Notes under the pieces: model-generated
The model's input: the letters and a program-made list of their open reading frames with translations, nothing else
Database searches by the model: none
Told to the model about the DNA's origin: nothing
Shown here: piece after piece, positions 13,679 through 21,900 of the stretch
Numbering within the stretch: the stretch's first letter is position 1
Layout: the number at the start of each line of letters is the position of its first letter
Made by a program: the position numbers and the translations under genes
IMG/VR virus record: IMGVR_UViG_3300010354_000781
Span: 1-21,917 of that record
DNA from: a virus
Strand: one strand, 5' to 3'
DNA length: 21,917 bases

Positions 13679-15338
13679 TTCTTATCTAGGCAACAAAAAT
13701 CTTAAAAAAACTGGCATTGCGTTAAGTTTTACTCCCGAGCAAGTACAGGAATATATTAAATGTGCTCGTGATCCAGTTTATTTTACAAAAAATTATGTCA
13801 AAATTGTAAACGTTGATGAAGGATTAGTTCCGTTTACTCTTCGTGATTATCAAGAGGACATGATTAATCTTGCTGTAAGAGAGCGTTTTGTTATTTGCAA
13901 AATGCCTCGACAGGTTGGTAAGTCAGTCACCGTTGCTGCCCTTCTTCTATGGTATGTTCTTTTTACTGAAAGTTACAGCATTGCCATACTTGCTAACAAA
14001 GGAGACCAAGCAAGAGAGATTCTTGGTAGAATACAGCTTGCGTATGAACACTTACCAAAATGGCTTCAGCAAGGCGTTATTGAATGGAATAAAGGTAATA
14101 TTGAGCTTGAAAATGGATCAAAAATTCTTGCAGCCGCAACAGCTGGTGGTAATATTCGTGGTACATCACAAAATTTAATCTATCTTGATGAGTTTGCGTT
14201 TGTACCAAATAACATCCAAGAATCATTTTTTGCTTCTGTGTATCCAACAATTTCTTCTGGTCAAACTACTAAAGTATTAATAACATCAACACCTAACGGC
14301 ATGAATTTGTTTTACAAGCTGTGGGTTGAAAGTGAACAACAAAGAAATAACTACAAAAGAATTGACATTCACTGGAGTCAGGTTCCTGGTAGAGATGATA
14401 AGTGGAAAGAAGAAACAATAAGGAACACAAGTGAATTTCAATTTAGACAGGAATATGAATGTGAGTTCCTAGGTAGTACTAACACATTAATTGACCCATC
14501 TATTTTGAGAAGAATGGTTTATAGCAATCCAATTAATGAAAGTACCGACACTAGCATATATCATTCCCCCTCACAGGGTAGATTATATATTATTATTGTT
14601 GATACGTCAAGAGGCACAAGTAATGACTATTCAGCATTCCAAGTAATAGATGTCACCGAATTGCCATACAAGCAAGTAGCCAAGTATAGAAACAATACAA
14701 TATCGTCATATCTGTATCCAAACGTCATACTATCAGCCGCGAAATACTTCAATAATGCTATGATCTTAGTCGAATCGAATGATGTTGGTCAGCAAGTTGC
14801 TGACATACTTTATAACGATCTTGAGTATGAAAATATGTTTTTTACAACACCAACTGCTGATCATGGACCTATTATATCTGCTGGTTTCAGAGGTCATTCG
14901 TTTTTAGGTATCAAGACAACCAAGCTTGTCAAAAGGTTGGGTTGCAGTAATCTTAAAACATTGATAGAATCTAACAAGCTAATTATCCAAGATCTTGACA
15001 CAATTCAAGAACTTGTTAGATTTACAGCTCAACCAAACGGCACGTATGAAGCTGAAGAAGGTAATGATGATTTAGTGATGGGGCTTGTTTTATTTGGGTG
15101 GTTAAGTAACCAAAATTACTTCAAGGATATGGTGAATGTTGACTTACGTGAAACATTAAATAAGGAAAATGTTCAGAAAATTGATGAGATGGTATTACCG
15201 TTTGCAATTGTTGATGATGGACAGGACATGTACAAAGATGAAGACAAAGAAGTTTTTATTGCAACAAAAGATGATTCTTGGTTGGTAAAAGATCAAGATC
15301 TACTTGATTTGGTTGATAATTCGCGAATATACCACTAA
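13665..15338 (+). CDS. gp17: Terminase large subunit gp17 (packaging ATPase/nuclease)
   Basis: This is the T4 gp17 homologue (557 residues, T4 610), the motor ATPase and headful nuclease. N-terminal ATPase: the Q-motif-like region FTLRDYQEDMI (57-67), Walker A in MPRQVGKS (80-87), Walker B LIYLDEFAF (171-179, Asp175 and catalytic Glu176) and the coupling motif TSTP (207-210). C-terminal RNase H-like nuclease: IIVDTSRG (310-317, Asp313), ILVESND (367-373, Glu370) and EEGNDDLVMG (464-473, Asp468/469), the expected acidic triad. All catalytic residues are present. The Walker B Asp-Glu order differs from the T4 Glu-Asp wording but is standard for other terminases. The start overlaps gp16 by 14 bases. 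A late promoter lies just after its stop, so gp17 is transcribed separately from gp18. Confidence 0.96.
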   Translation: MTKNSSYLGNKNLKKTGIALSFTPEQVQEYIKCARDPVYFTKNYVKIVNVDEGLVPFTLRDYQEDMINLAVRERFVICKMPRQVGKSVTVAALLLWYVLFTESYSIAILANKGDQAREILGRIQLAYEHLPKWLQQGVIEWNKGNIELENGSKILAAATAGGNIRGTSQNLIYLDEFAFVPNNIQESFFASVYPTISSGQTTKVLITSTPNGMNLFYKLWVESEQQRNNYKRIDIHWSQVPGRDDKWKEETIRNTSEFQFRQEYECEFLGSTNTLIDPSILRRMVYSNPINESTDTSIYHSPSQGRLYIIIVDTSRGTSNDYSAFQVIDVTELPYKQVAKYRNNTISSYLYPNVILSAAKYFNNAMILVESNDVGQQVADILYNDLEYENMFFTTPTADHGPIISAGFRGHSFLGIKTTKLVKRLGCSNLKTLIESNKLIIQDLDTIQELVRFTAQPNGTYEAEEGNDDLVMGLVLFGWLSNQNYFKDMVNVDLRETLNKENVQKIDEMVLPFAIVDDGQDMYKDEDKEVFIATKDDSWLVKDQDLLDLVDNSRIYH

Positions 15339-15348
15339 ATCCATATTT

Positions 15349-15356
15349 TATAAATA
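15349..15356 (+). promoter_or_regulatory. T4-type late promoter TATAAATA upstream of gp18
   Basis: This is an exact copy of the T4 late promoter -10 element, in the 61-base gap between gp17 and gp18. In T4 this element is read by host RNA polymerase carrying the phage sigma factor gp55. Transcription would begin roughly 6-8 bases downstream and leave a leader of about 35 bases, which includes a T8 run (15377-15384) and the AGGAG ribosome-binding site (15387-15391) of gp18. This suits strong late synthesis of the abundant sheath and tube proteins and implies that the phage encodes gp55, gp33 and gp45 homologues elsewhere. Confidence 0.85.
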
Positions 15357-15399
15357 GGTTTAGTCAAACCAAACAATTTTTTTTGCAGGAGATATAAAA

Positions 15400-17511
15400 A
15401 TGCCATTCCAAGTTTCCCCTGGTGTAAACGTATCGGAAATCGACTTAACAACAGTCATTCCTGCCGTTGCAACAACGGAAGGAGCCCTTGCTGGAATTTT
15501 CAGATGGGGCCCAGTTGATGAGATGGTCCTTGTTTCGTCTGAACAAGATCTTGTTCAGCGTTTTGGAACCCCAACAGCCTTAAATGCTGAGACCTTCTTT
15601 ACAGCTGCTGACTTTTTATCTTATGGAAATAAGCTGTATGTTGTTCGTGTTGCTAACACAACATCGTCAAACACAGATGCTAGCGCTCATGCAGCTCTTG
15701 CTAATTCTGGAACAGTAACAGACCCTTATAGCCAAACAGTCAAGAATCTCGATGACTACGCAACAAAGACGTTTGATAGCGACGTTGAGTATGTTGCCAA
15801 GTATCCCGGGTCTATTGGAAATTCACTAAAAGTTTCCGTTTGTGATAGCGCTAACGCATACTCAAAAGTTTTCACACTAGCTCCAAACGCTCAATTTGAT
15901 ACAACTAATACAGCATTCACTGTTACAGTCGGATCAAACACAACGACCGTTGTTATTTGGCCAGCTGATTCAGCAAACACAACTCAAGCTACAAGCTGCG
16001 AAACAGTAGCCAACAACATTATTGCTGGTCTAACAGTTGGAGATTATTTGCTAGTTGGTAACACAACAACAGGCTCACAATACTTGAAGATTAGTGAAAT
16101 TGGCACCCGTTCTACAGGTTCCAACAACCAATCAATATTCACAATCTCGTTTGCTGACAAGTTTAACCAATCTGCCAACTTTACACTAGCTGCAAATGCT
16201 GACCACGCAGGTGTTGGTGCAAACGGACAGTTTAAGCGCTTTTGGGAATATTTTGATGTTGTCGACACAGCTCCAGGACAATCTGCCTATCAAACAACTA
16301 AAGGTAATACAAGTGTTAATGATGAGCTGCATATTGTTGTTGCAGATGCTGGTGGGGAAATCACAGGCGTTCCTGGAACAGTTATTGAAGTATTCAGAGA
16401 CGTTTCAAGAGCAAAAGATGCAAAGCTTGATGATGGAACAAACAACTACTACAAAGACGTGGTCAACAATCGTTCCAATTACATGTGGTGGGCTTCAGAT
16501 AGAGCAAACGCAACCTCCAACACAGCAGCACTGCTTACACCTTCAACAAACGAAACACCATACACAAAGAGATTCATTCTTGGAAATGATGGTGCCAGCG
16601 AGTCGAACACGTCTGTTGCAATTGTTACGGCTGGTTACGACAAATTTAAGTCCCCAGAAGATGTTGATGTTTCTTTAGTTCTTCAAGGTAAGGCTCTTGG
16701 AGGAACTCACAGTGCAACTCTTGCCAACTATATTATTGACAATGTTGTTGGATCAAGAAAAGACTGTGTTGCATTCGTATCCCCAGCAGCCAATGATACA
16801 GTTGATGTTCTTTACAATGACGACAAAATGGATAACGTCATTGAATTTAGAAACCAACTAAGCAGCACATCTTACGCTGTAATGGACTCTGGTTACAAGT
16901 ATCGCTATGACAAGTATAACGATGTTTATCGCTACACTCCTGTCAACGGTGACGTTGCTGGTCTTTGCGTTAGAACAGACGAACTAAGAGACGCATGGTT
17001 CTCTCCTGCTGGCTACAACCGCGGTATTCTAAAAAATGTTGTCAAGCTTGCCTTCAATCCAAACAAGGCTCAACGTGACCAACTATATAAAGCTGGTGTT
17101 AACCCTGTTGTAACGCAGCCAGGTCAAGGAACATTATTGTTTGGTGACAAGACATTGCTTTCCAAGCCAAGCGCATTTGATAGAATTAACGTACGTCGTC
17201 TGTTTATTGTTCTTGAAAAGGCAATTGCAACGGCTGCTAAGTTCACACTGTTCGAATTCAACGACGATTTTACAAGAGCACAATTTAGAAACCTTGTTGA
17301 GCCGTTCCTCCGTGATGTACAAGGCCGTCGTGGAATTTATGACTTTAGAGTTGTCTGTGATGAAACAAACAACACAGGTGAGGTAATTGATCGTAACGAG
17401 TTTGTCGGTGACATCTACATTAAGCCAGCTCGCTCAATCAACTTCATCCAACTAAACTTCGTAGCTGTGCGTTCTGGTGTCGAGTTTAGTGAAGTTGTTG
17501 GACAGTTTTAA
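15400..17511 (+). CDS. gp18: Tail sheath protein gp18
   Basis: This is the T4 gp18 homologue (703 residues, T4 659), the contractile sheath subunit. The N-terminus MPFQVSPGVNVSEIDLTTVI, then GALAGIFRWGPVDE (28-41), is the hallmark of myovirus sheath proteins. The C-terminal third has the conserved core: WFSPAGYNRGIL (about 530-541), NPVVTQPGQGTLLFGDKTL (about 567-585), RRLFIVLEKAI (about 599-609) and the final IYIKPARSINFIQLNFVAVRSG, which builds the inner sheath that contacts the tube. The middle (about 100-400) is more variable and Thr/Asn-rich, corresponding to the outward-facing protease-resistant domains. The extra length relative to T4 lies there. Translation starts from a strong AGGAGA site behind a consensus late promoter. 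Confidence 0.96.
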   Translation: MPFQVSPGVNVSEIDLTTVIPAVATTEGALAGIFRWGPVDEMVLVSSEQDLVQRFGTPTALNAETFFTAADFLSYGNKLYVVRVANTTSSNTDASAHAALANSGTVTDPYSQTVKNLDDYATKTFDSDVEYVAKYPGSIGNSLKVSVCDSANAYSKVFTLAPNAQFDTTNTAFTVTVGSNTTTVVIWPADSANTTQATSCETVANNIIAGLTVGDYLLVGNTTTGSQYLKISEIGTRSTGSNNQSIFTISFADKFNQSANFTLAANADHAGVGANGQFKRFWEYFDVVDTAPGQSAYQTTKGNTSVNDELHIVVADAGGEITGVPGTVIEVFRDVSRAKDAKLDDGTNNYYKDVVNNRSNYMWWASDRANATSNTAALLTPSTNETPYTKRFILGNDGASESNTSVAIVTAGYDKFKSPEDVDVSLVLQGKALGGTHSATLANYIIDNVVGSRKDCVAFVSPAANDTVDVLYNDDKMDNVIEFRNQLSSTSYAVMDSGYKYRYDKYNDVYRYTPVNGDVAGLCVRTDELRDAWFSPAGYNRGILKNVVKLAFNPNKAQRDQLYKAGVNPVVTQPGQGTLLFGDKTLLSKPSAFDRINVRRLFIVLEKAIATAAKFTLFEFNDDFTRAQFRNLVEPFLRDVQGRRGIYDFRVVCDETNNTGEVIDRNEFVGDIYIKPARSINFIQLNFVAVRSGVEFSEVVGQF

Positions 17512-17539
17512 TTAATAGTCATAGACAAGGAGAATACAA

Positions 17540-18088
17540 ATGGCTTTTAATGTAAATGAAATCAGAAGTCAGCTAACACTGGGAGGTGCGCGTAATTCCC
17601 TGTTCCAGGTGACATTCAATAACCCAGCAAACTCATCTGCTGCGTTAAAGATTCCGTTCCTGGTCAGGGCCGCCCAGCTCCCTTCATCAAACCTTGGAAC
17701 AATTCCTGTTCCTTATTATGGTAGAGTTATTAAGCTTGCCGGCGATAGAACGTTTGATGCGTGGACAGTAACAGTAATCAATGATGAAGACTTTCTTATT
17801 AAGAATGCCTTAGAAGAGTGGACAAATAAAATCAACTCTTTCCAAGGAAACCTTCGTTCGTTTGGTTCTGCTGCCCCCTCTCAATACAAATCAATTGCAG
17901 AAGTAACCCAATTTTCCAAGACAGGACTTCCGTTGAGAACATATAAGTTTGACGGAATATATCCAGAGTCAGTCAGCGCAATTGATCTTGATTGGGGTCA
18001 AACAGACTCAATTGAAGAGTTTTCAGTTACTTTCCAGTACGATTTCTGGACAGTAAGTGGACTCACAGGTGATGCTGGTGGCAGCTAA
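17540..18088 (+). CDS. gp19: Tail tube protein gp19
   Basis: This is the T4 gp19 homologue (182 residues, T4 163), the subunit of the rigid tube inside the sheath. Evidence is the N-terminal MAFNVNEIRSQLTLGGARNS followed by LFQVTF, FLVRAAQLPSSNLGTIPVPY (about 40-59), DRTFDAWTVTVINDEDF (about 69-85) and the C-terminal FSVTFQYDFWTVSG, the usual tube-protein beta-barrel layout, plus the position between sheath and portal. A strong AAGGAG ribosome-binding site lies 8 or so bases before the ATG. It follows gp18 by 28 bases with no terminator between, so both are expected on one abundant late transcript. A terminator-like hairpin lies just inside the next gene. Confidence 0.95.
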   Translation: MAFNVNEIRSQLTLGGARNSLFQVTFNNPANSSAALKIPFLVRAAQLPSSNLGTIPVPYYGRVIKLAGDRTFDAWTVTVINDEDFLIKNALEEWTNKINSFQGNLRSFGSAAPSQYKSIAEVTQFSKTGLPLRTYKFDGIYPESVSAIDLDWGQTDSIEEFSVTFQYDFWTVSGLTGDAGGS

Positions 18089-18117
18089 TAGTTGAGTAAT
18101 TATTCAGGAATAATATT

Positions 18118-19656
18118 ATGAATTTATTTGGGTTTGAAATAAAAAGAAAGCGGGAAGAAGAAGTAGAAAAACTTCCCGCTTTTTCTCCGCCTCAAGAAGA
18201 GGACGGAGCTCTTGTTGTTGCTGCTGGTGGTGTTTACGGCACGTACGTAGATCTTGATGGCTCCGTACGTTCAGAGGCTGAGCTGATTTCTCGATATAGA
18301 GAAATGGCTCTAACACCAGAAATAGATGCAGCAGTTGATGAAGTTGTTAATGAAGCAATTGTTGATAATGGGGACGAACCTATTGTCAAGTTAGACCTCG
18401 ATGCAGCAAATCTTTCCCCCTCAATCAAGAAACGAATTCAACAGGAATTTGATCTTGTTCTCGAGCTACTCGACTTCAATAGTCAGGGTTACGACATTTT
18501 TAGAAGATGGTACGTTGATGGAAGACTAAACTACCATCTTATTGTTGACGAAAAAAATCTTGCGGCCGGCATTCAAGAATTAAGATACATTGACCCACGC
18601 AAGATTAGAAAAGTGAGAGAAGTAAAAAGAAAAGTTGATCCCAAATCTCAGGCCTCTCTTGTCAAGACAGAAAAAGAATACTACGTTTACAACGACAAGG
18701 GATTCAACAAACAGGCATCAGCAACATCCGCTGGATCAGGAACAACAAACGGATTTAAGATCGCAAAAGACAGTATTATTTTTGTTCCGTCAGGTTTGAT
18801 GGATAAGAATAACACACTCGTTCTTTCCTATCTTCACAAAGCAATTAAACCACTAAATCAATTAAGAGCACTCGAAGATGCAACTGTAATTTACAGAATT
18901 TCTCGTGCTCCAGAGCGTAGAATATTTTATATTGATGTTGGCAACTTACCAAAGGCAAAGGCAGAACAATATCTACGTGATATGATGGTTCGTCATAAAA
19001 ACAGAGTCGTCTATGATGCATCCACTGGAGAAATTAAAGACGATAGGAAGTTTATGACAATGTTGGAAGACTATTGGTTTCCACGTAGAGAAGGAACACG
19101 CGGAACTGAAATTCAAACATTGCCAGCTGGCCAAAACCTTGGTGAAATGGCCGATGTTAAATACTTCCAAGACAAGCTTTACCAGTCATTGAATGTTCCT
19201 TCGAGTAGAATGAACACAGAGAACATTTTCAATATTGGAAGATCTGCTGAAATAACAAGAGACGAAGTCAAATTCTATAAGCAAGTCTTACGATTTAGAA
19301 ACAAATTCTCCCAGTTATTTTTTAAGACGCTTGAGCGTCAGCTAATTCTAAAGCAAGTAATGACAAGTGAGGATTGGGGTGAAATTTCCCCTTTGATTAA
19401 ATTTCAATATTCGCAAGATAATTATTATGCTGAGCTAAAAGAAAATGAAATAATGAAGGAAAGAATGGGTGTGCTACAAATGGTTCAGGGAGCGGCTGGA
19501 ATGTATTACTCCAATAAGTGGATTCGTTCTCACATCTTAAAGCAAACAGATGAAGAAATGGAGCAGCTTGATGCTGAAATAATGGCAGAAAGATCCAACA
19601 TTTTATATAATCCCCCTCAAGAAGAGCAGCCACAAGGTCAAGAGGGTAATAAATAG
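18118..19656 (+). CDS. gp20: Portal protein gp20
   Basis: This is the T4 gp20 homologue (512 residues, T4 524), the dodecameric portal that nucleates the prohead and is the channel for DNA packaging. Evidence: VYGTYVDLDGSVRSEAELIS with RYREMALTPEIDAAVDEVVNEAI after it (about 39-82), FNSQGYDIFRRWYVDGRLNY (about 120-139) with LRYIDPRKIRKVR (about 156-168), the RAPERRIFYIDVGNLPKAKA region (about 263-282), and RMNTENIFNIGRSAEITRDE (about 363-382), all typical of T4-like portals. The C-terminus ends in a Gln/Glu/Pro-rich tail. The first codons contain a perfect 11-base-pair hairpin followed by a U-run, described separately. The ATG at 18118 has only a weak AGGA site, about 8 bases upstream. Confidence 0.95.
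   Translation: MNLFGFEIKRKREEEVEKLPAFSPPQEEDGALVVAAGGVYGTYVDLDGSVRSEAELISRYREMALTPEIDAAVDEVVNEAIVDNGDEPIVKLDLDAANLSPSIKKRIQQEFDLVLELLDFNSQGYDIFRRWYVDGRLNYHLIVDEKNLAAGIQELRYIDPRKIRKVREVKRKVDPKSQASLVKTEKEYYVYNDKGFNKQASATSAGSGTTNGFKIAKDSIIFVPSGLMDKNNTLVLSYLHKAIKPLNQLRALEDATVIYRISRAPERRIFYIDVGNLPKAKAEQYLRDMMVRHKNRVVYDASTGEIKDDRKFMTMLEDYWFPRREGTRGTEIQTLPAGQNLGEMADVKYFQDKLYQSLNVPSSRMNTENIFNIGRSAEITRDEVKFYKQVLRFRNKFSQLFFKTLERQLILKQVMTSEDWGEISPLIKFQYSQDNYYAELKENEIMKERMGVLQMVQGAAGMYYSNKWIRSHILKQTDEEMEQLDAEIMAERSNILYNPPQEEQPQGQEGNK
18147..18184 (+). terminator. Terminator-like hairpin inside the start of the portal gene
   Basis: AAAGCGGGAAG (18147-18157) and CTTCCCGCTTT (18172-18182) are perfect inverted complements separated by a 14-base A-rich loop. 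A G-U and an A-U pair can extend the stem. The right arm runs straight into a T-run (five T at 18180-18184), then C. This is the form of an intrinsic terminator, but it lies in codons about 10-22 of gp20, 29 bases after the start codon. It would let tube and sheath transcripts end here while a fraction reads on into the portal genes. It could instead act only as RNA structure affecting portal translation or mRNA 3'-end stability. Confidence 0.65.
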
Positions 19657-19664
19657 GAGTGAAT

Positions 19665-19910
19665 ATGGATAATGAAACCCCAACAATTAGTGATTTAATG
19701 ATTAATGCAATTGAAGAAAATCCTGTAACATTCAAGGACACGTTCGATCAATTGCTCCATCATAAAATTGCAGGTGAGCTCGAAAATGCTAAAGCATACG
19801 TAGCTCAACAATATTTTGGCTCTGAAGAAGAAAGTCAGGAATCTGACGAACAACAATCAGACGAACAAACGACGGAAGACGAACATGGCGAAGACACTGA
19901 AACAGTTTAA
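19665..19910 (+). CDS. gp67: Prohead core protein gp67
   Basis: This protein has 81 residues, close to the T4 gp67 length (80). I chose the ATG at 19665. A GTG at 19659 lies inside the TAGGAG ribosome-binding site and is unlikely. gp67 is a minor component of the internal scaffold of the prohead, later cut up by gp21. The N-terminal half is helical (DLMINAIEENPVTFKDTFDQ, then LLHHKIAGELENAKAYVAQQ), and the C-terminal half is almost entirely Glu, Asp, Gln, Ser and Thr, matching the acidic tail of T4 gp67. The I-E-E sequence near residue 16-18 fits the gp21 cleavage rule (L/I-x-E). The gene begins 8 bases after gp20 and overlaps the next gene by 26 bases. Confidence 0.85.
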   Translation: MDNETPTISDLMINAIEENPVTFKDTFDQLLHHKIAGELENAKAYVAQQYFGSEEESQESDEQQSDEQTTEDEHGEDTETV

Positions 19911-20889
19911 GCAAGGATATACACCAAGGTCAGCAGACGAAAAAAAGTTTGTTGACAAGCACACTGTTCAAAAAACTCCCGATGCTAATGGCAACGGAGA
20001 TGATGTTTTTAACGCTAAAAACGTTAAGATGTTTGATAGAGAGATAGAGCACGGATATAATCCTGGCTCTGATGAAGAGGTTTATGAAGAAACTAACCTC
20101 GAAGAAAAAAAACTTACTGCGGCCGAAATGAAGAAACGTGAAGAGGTTGCTAAAGCTATTGAGCGTGAAAACCCAAATATGCCAATGGCCAAAAAAATGG
20201 CAATTGCAACAGCTACTGCTAAAAAAGTTGCAGAAGAAACTGGCAGTGTAGAAGAAGGCTTGATGGGTGTCATTGGTAAAGTTGTTGCTAGCCCAGCTGC
20301 GAGAGCTGTTGGAAGAGGTCTTATGGCATTTGGAAAGAAGACGCTTCAAAATGCTGGTGAAGACATGTTTCCTGACTACAAGCCTGGTACAAGAAAAAAA
20401 CTAATTATTCCCACAACTCCGGCGCCATCTTCCACAAAAGAGAGTAAAGATGTTCCTTTTGAAGGACCTCTTTCAAAACCAGATCAGCACGGTCCAAAGT
20501 CCCGTGCAAAGCATCTAGCTAAAATGGCAATGAAGAAGGCGATGGAAAAGGGTGATCAAGACAAACAATCGTTAAAAAAACAAATTCAGCAAACAGTTGA
20601 TCAAGCAGCAAAAGAAGCTGCTGCTGCAGCTGTTGAAGCTTCTAAAAAAAAAGTAGATGAAGCAGAAATAAAAGATTATCTTATTTCGCTTTATGCCAAT
20701 CAATTGTCCGAAGAAGATAATCAAGCCTTACAAGAAATGTTAGAAACTGATGAGGGAACAAAAGTAGCTTTTATGATTTCAATGATGGTAAATGATGAAA
20801 CCGTGCTTGATGAAATGATGAAAAAAAGCGAAAAGTATTCCCATCGTGGTTTCTTGAACAAATTAAAACAAAATAATACTGGAGCATAA
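19885..20889 (+). CDS. Prohead core/scaffold protein in the gp68 position
   Basis: This protein has 334 residues from the ATG at 19885, which has GGAAG 6 bases upstream. The frame stays open further 5' to 19816 but those 23 basic residues lack a ribosome-binding site. Gene order (after gp67, before gp21) places it at T4 gene 68, a prohead core protein, though at more than twice the length of T4 gp68 (141). Residues 1-70 carry SADEKKFVDKHTVQKTPDAN (16-35) and GYNPGSDEEVYEE, a segment common in marine T4-like and other phages. NPNMPMAKKMAIATATAKK (97-115) and a long Lys/Ala/Gln helical stretch (205-262) look like scaffold material. Possible gp21 cut sites (L-x-E) occur near 74, 276, 284 and 310. 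Scaffold function is inferred. Confidence 0.72.
   Translation: MAKTLKQFKQGYTPRSADEKKFVDKHTVQKTPDANGNGDDVFNAKNVKMFDREIEHGYNPGSDEEVYEETNLEEKKLTAAEMKKREEVAKAIERENPNMPMAKKMAIATATAKKVAEETGSVEEGLMGVIGKVVASPAARAVGRGLMAFGKKTLQNAGEDMFPDYKPGTRKKLIIPTTPAPSSTKESKDVPFEGPLSKPDQHGPKSRAKHLAKMAMKKAMEKGDQDKQSLKKQIQQTVDQAAKEAAAAAVEASKKKVDEAEIKDYLISLYANQLSEEDNQALQEMLETDEGTKVAFMISMMVNDETVLDEMMKKSEKYSHRGFLNKLKQNNTGA
20879..20889 (+). repeat. 11-bp direct repeat, left copy (CTGGAGCATAA)
   Basis: This is identical to 21220-21230. Both copies form the last codons and stop of a gene (ending Gly-Ala-stop) and supply the GGAG ribosome-binding site for the next one. The two copies bracket precisely the small gene 20892-21230, which T4 lacks at this place. 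Confidence 0.85.
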
Positions 20890-20891
20890 TC

Positions 20892-21230
20892 GTGGCCAAC
20901 ACATACGTATCAGTCAATATTCCAGGGCAGCGAGCTGTTGTTGTTACAACGGCCAACACAACAATTCAGATGAGCGATATTGCTTCCACGGGAGAAAATA
21001 CTTCTCTCATGACAGCAACTATCAAGTCTGTGTTTTGGACAGGAAATACAGTTGTTACACGACAGAGTAACACACTATTAACTCTCATCGACACTGGAGA
21101 TTGGGATTTTGCTGGTCGTGGTATTTCTGTTGAGCTTCCTGGAGGTAACTTGCAAAGTAATATTGTTGTTACGACGACAGGCCAGTGTATTCTTGAGTTT
21201 GCAAAGCAATCCAACTTATCTGGAGCATAA
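20892..21230 (+). CDS. Small conserved phage protein inserted before gp21
   Basis: This 112-residue protein starts with GTG at 20892, 7 bases after GGAG. No ATG alternative fits at the N-terminus. It is Thr/Val/Asn-rich and looks all-beta. The central GDWDFAGRGISVELPGGNL (about 69-87) and the final 'LEFAKQ' strand recall a small beta-sandwich family I have seen as hypothetical virion proteins in marine phages. Its place between the scaffold and protease genes suggests a head-associated product, such as an internal or decoration protein. T4 has no gene here, and 11-bp direct repeats bracket this one, so it looks like an added module. Function is not established. Structural role is inference from composition and position. 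Confidence 0.7.
   Translation: MANTYVSVNIPGQRAVVVTTANTTIQMSDIASTGENTSLMTATIKSVFWTGNTVVTRQSNTLLTLIDTGDWDFAGRGISVELPGGNLQSNIVVTTTGQCILEFAKQSNLSGA
21220..21230 (+). repeat. 11-bp direct repeat, right copy (CTGGAGCATAA)
   Basis: This is the second copy of the repeat at 20879-20889. It encodes the last codons and stop of the inserted 112-residue gene and lies 10 bases before the gp21 ATG. Recombination between copies would remove the small gene cleanly and restore the T4-like order. Confidence 0.85.
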
Positions 21231-21240
21231 AGGAACGAGT

Positions 21241-21897
21241 ATGAAGCTAATGTGCGAACTTAACGAGAGTGTTAATTATCTCGTAGAAGAAACAAACGGA
21301 AAGAAGCGTTTTTATATTACAGGTCCGTTCATTCAAACAGAACAAGCCAATAGAAATGGTAGAATTTACCGTATGCCTATTGTTGAAAAAGAAGTAAAGC
21401 GCTATACAGACCAATATATTCAAACAGGTAGAGCTCTCGGTGAGCTTGGCCACCCAGATGGACCAACAATTAATCTTGATCGTGTGTCACATAGAATTGT
21501 TGAGCTAAAGCAAGACGGCAATAACTTTGTCGGCAAAGCTCAGATTTTAGAAACTCCGATGGGAAACATTGCAAGAAATCTTCTTGAAAGCGGTGTGACA
21601 CTTGGCGTGTCGACGCGCGGTATGGGAAGTCTCAAAGAAGGTAAAGATGGAATTATGGAAGTGCAAGACGATTTTTATCTTGCAACTGCTGCTGATATTG
21701 TTGCTGATCCTTCTGCTCCCGACGCATTTGTTCAGGGAATTATGGAAGGAGTTGAATGGGTTTGGGACAATGGTCTCTTGAAGGCACGGGAAATTGAGGG
21801 TTTGAAGAGACAAGTACAACAAGCTTCCACAAAAAACGTGGAAGAAACAAAGGTAAGAGTGTTTGAACAGTTCCTTAACTCATTGTCTAAACAATAG
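21241..21897 (+). CDS. gp21: Prohead core protease gp21
   Basis: This is the T4 gp21 homologue (218 residues, T4 212), the serine protease that cleaves scaffold, shell and internal proteins after L/I-x-E during head maturation and then destroys itself. Evidence is KRFYITGPFIQTEQANRNGR (22-41), ALGELGHPDGPTINLDRVSH (65-84) with the likely catalytic His71, and ESGVTLGVSTRGMGS (116-130) with the likely nucleophile Ser124. ADPSAPDAFVQGIMEG (155-170) closes the catalytic domain before a helical tail. I chose the ATG at 21241, preceded by AAGGA. The frame stays open upstream to 21109 but that part overlaps the previous gene and has no homology. The next late promoter begins 3 bases after the stop. 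Confidence 0.94.
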   Translation: MKLMCELNESVNYLVEETNGKKRFYITGPFIQTEQANRNGRIYRMPIVEKEVKRYTDQYIQTGRALGELGHPDGPTINLDRVSHRIVELKQDGNNFVGKAQILETPMGNIARNLLESGVTLGVSTRGMGSLKEGKDGIMEVQDDFYLATAADIVADPSAPDAFVQGIMEGVEWVWDNGLLKAREIEGLKRQVQQASTKNVEETKVRVFEQFLNSLSKQ

Positions 21898-21900
21898 AAA

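Noticed and set aside
15357-15384. Small inverted repeat GGTTT-AGTC-AAACC followed by eight T, as a terminator for gp17
   Set aside because: The stem is only 5 base pairs with two G-C pairs, the T-run starts 7 bases after the stem, and the likely late transcription start falls inside it. Too weak to call.
19648-19655. AATAAATA late-promoter-like octamer before gp67
   Set aside because: Transcription from it would start within a few bases of the gp67 ATG and lose the ribosome-binding site. It is formed by the gp20 stop region and is probably chance.
21109-21240. 5' extension of the gp21 frame upstream of 21241
   Set aside because: It overlaps the 112-residue gene, lacks a ribosome-binding site and does not look like the family. 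The ATG at 21241 gives the normal gp21 length.
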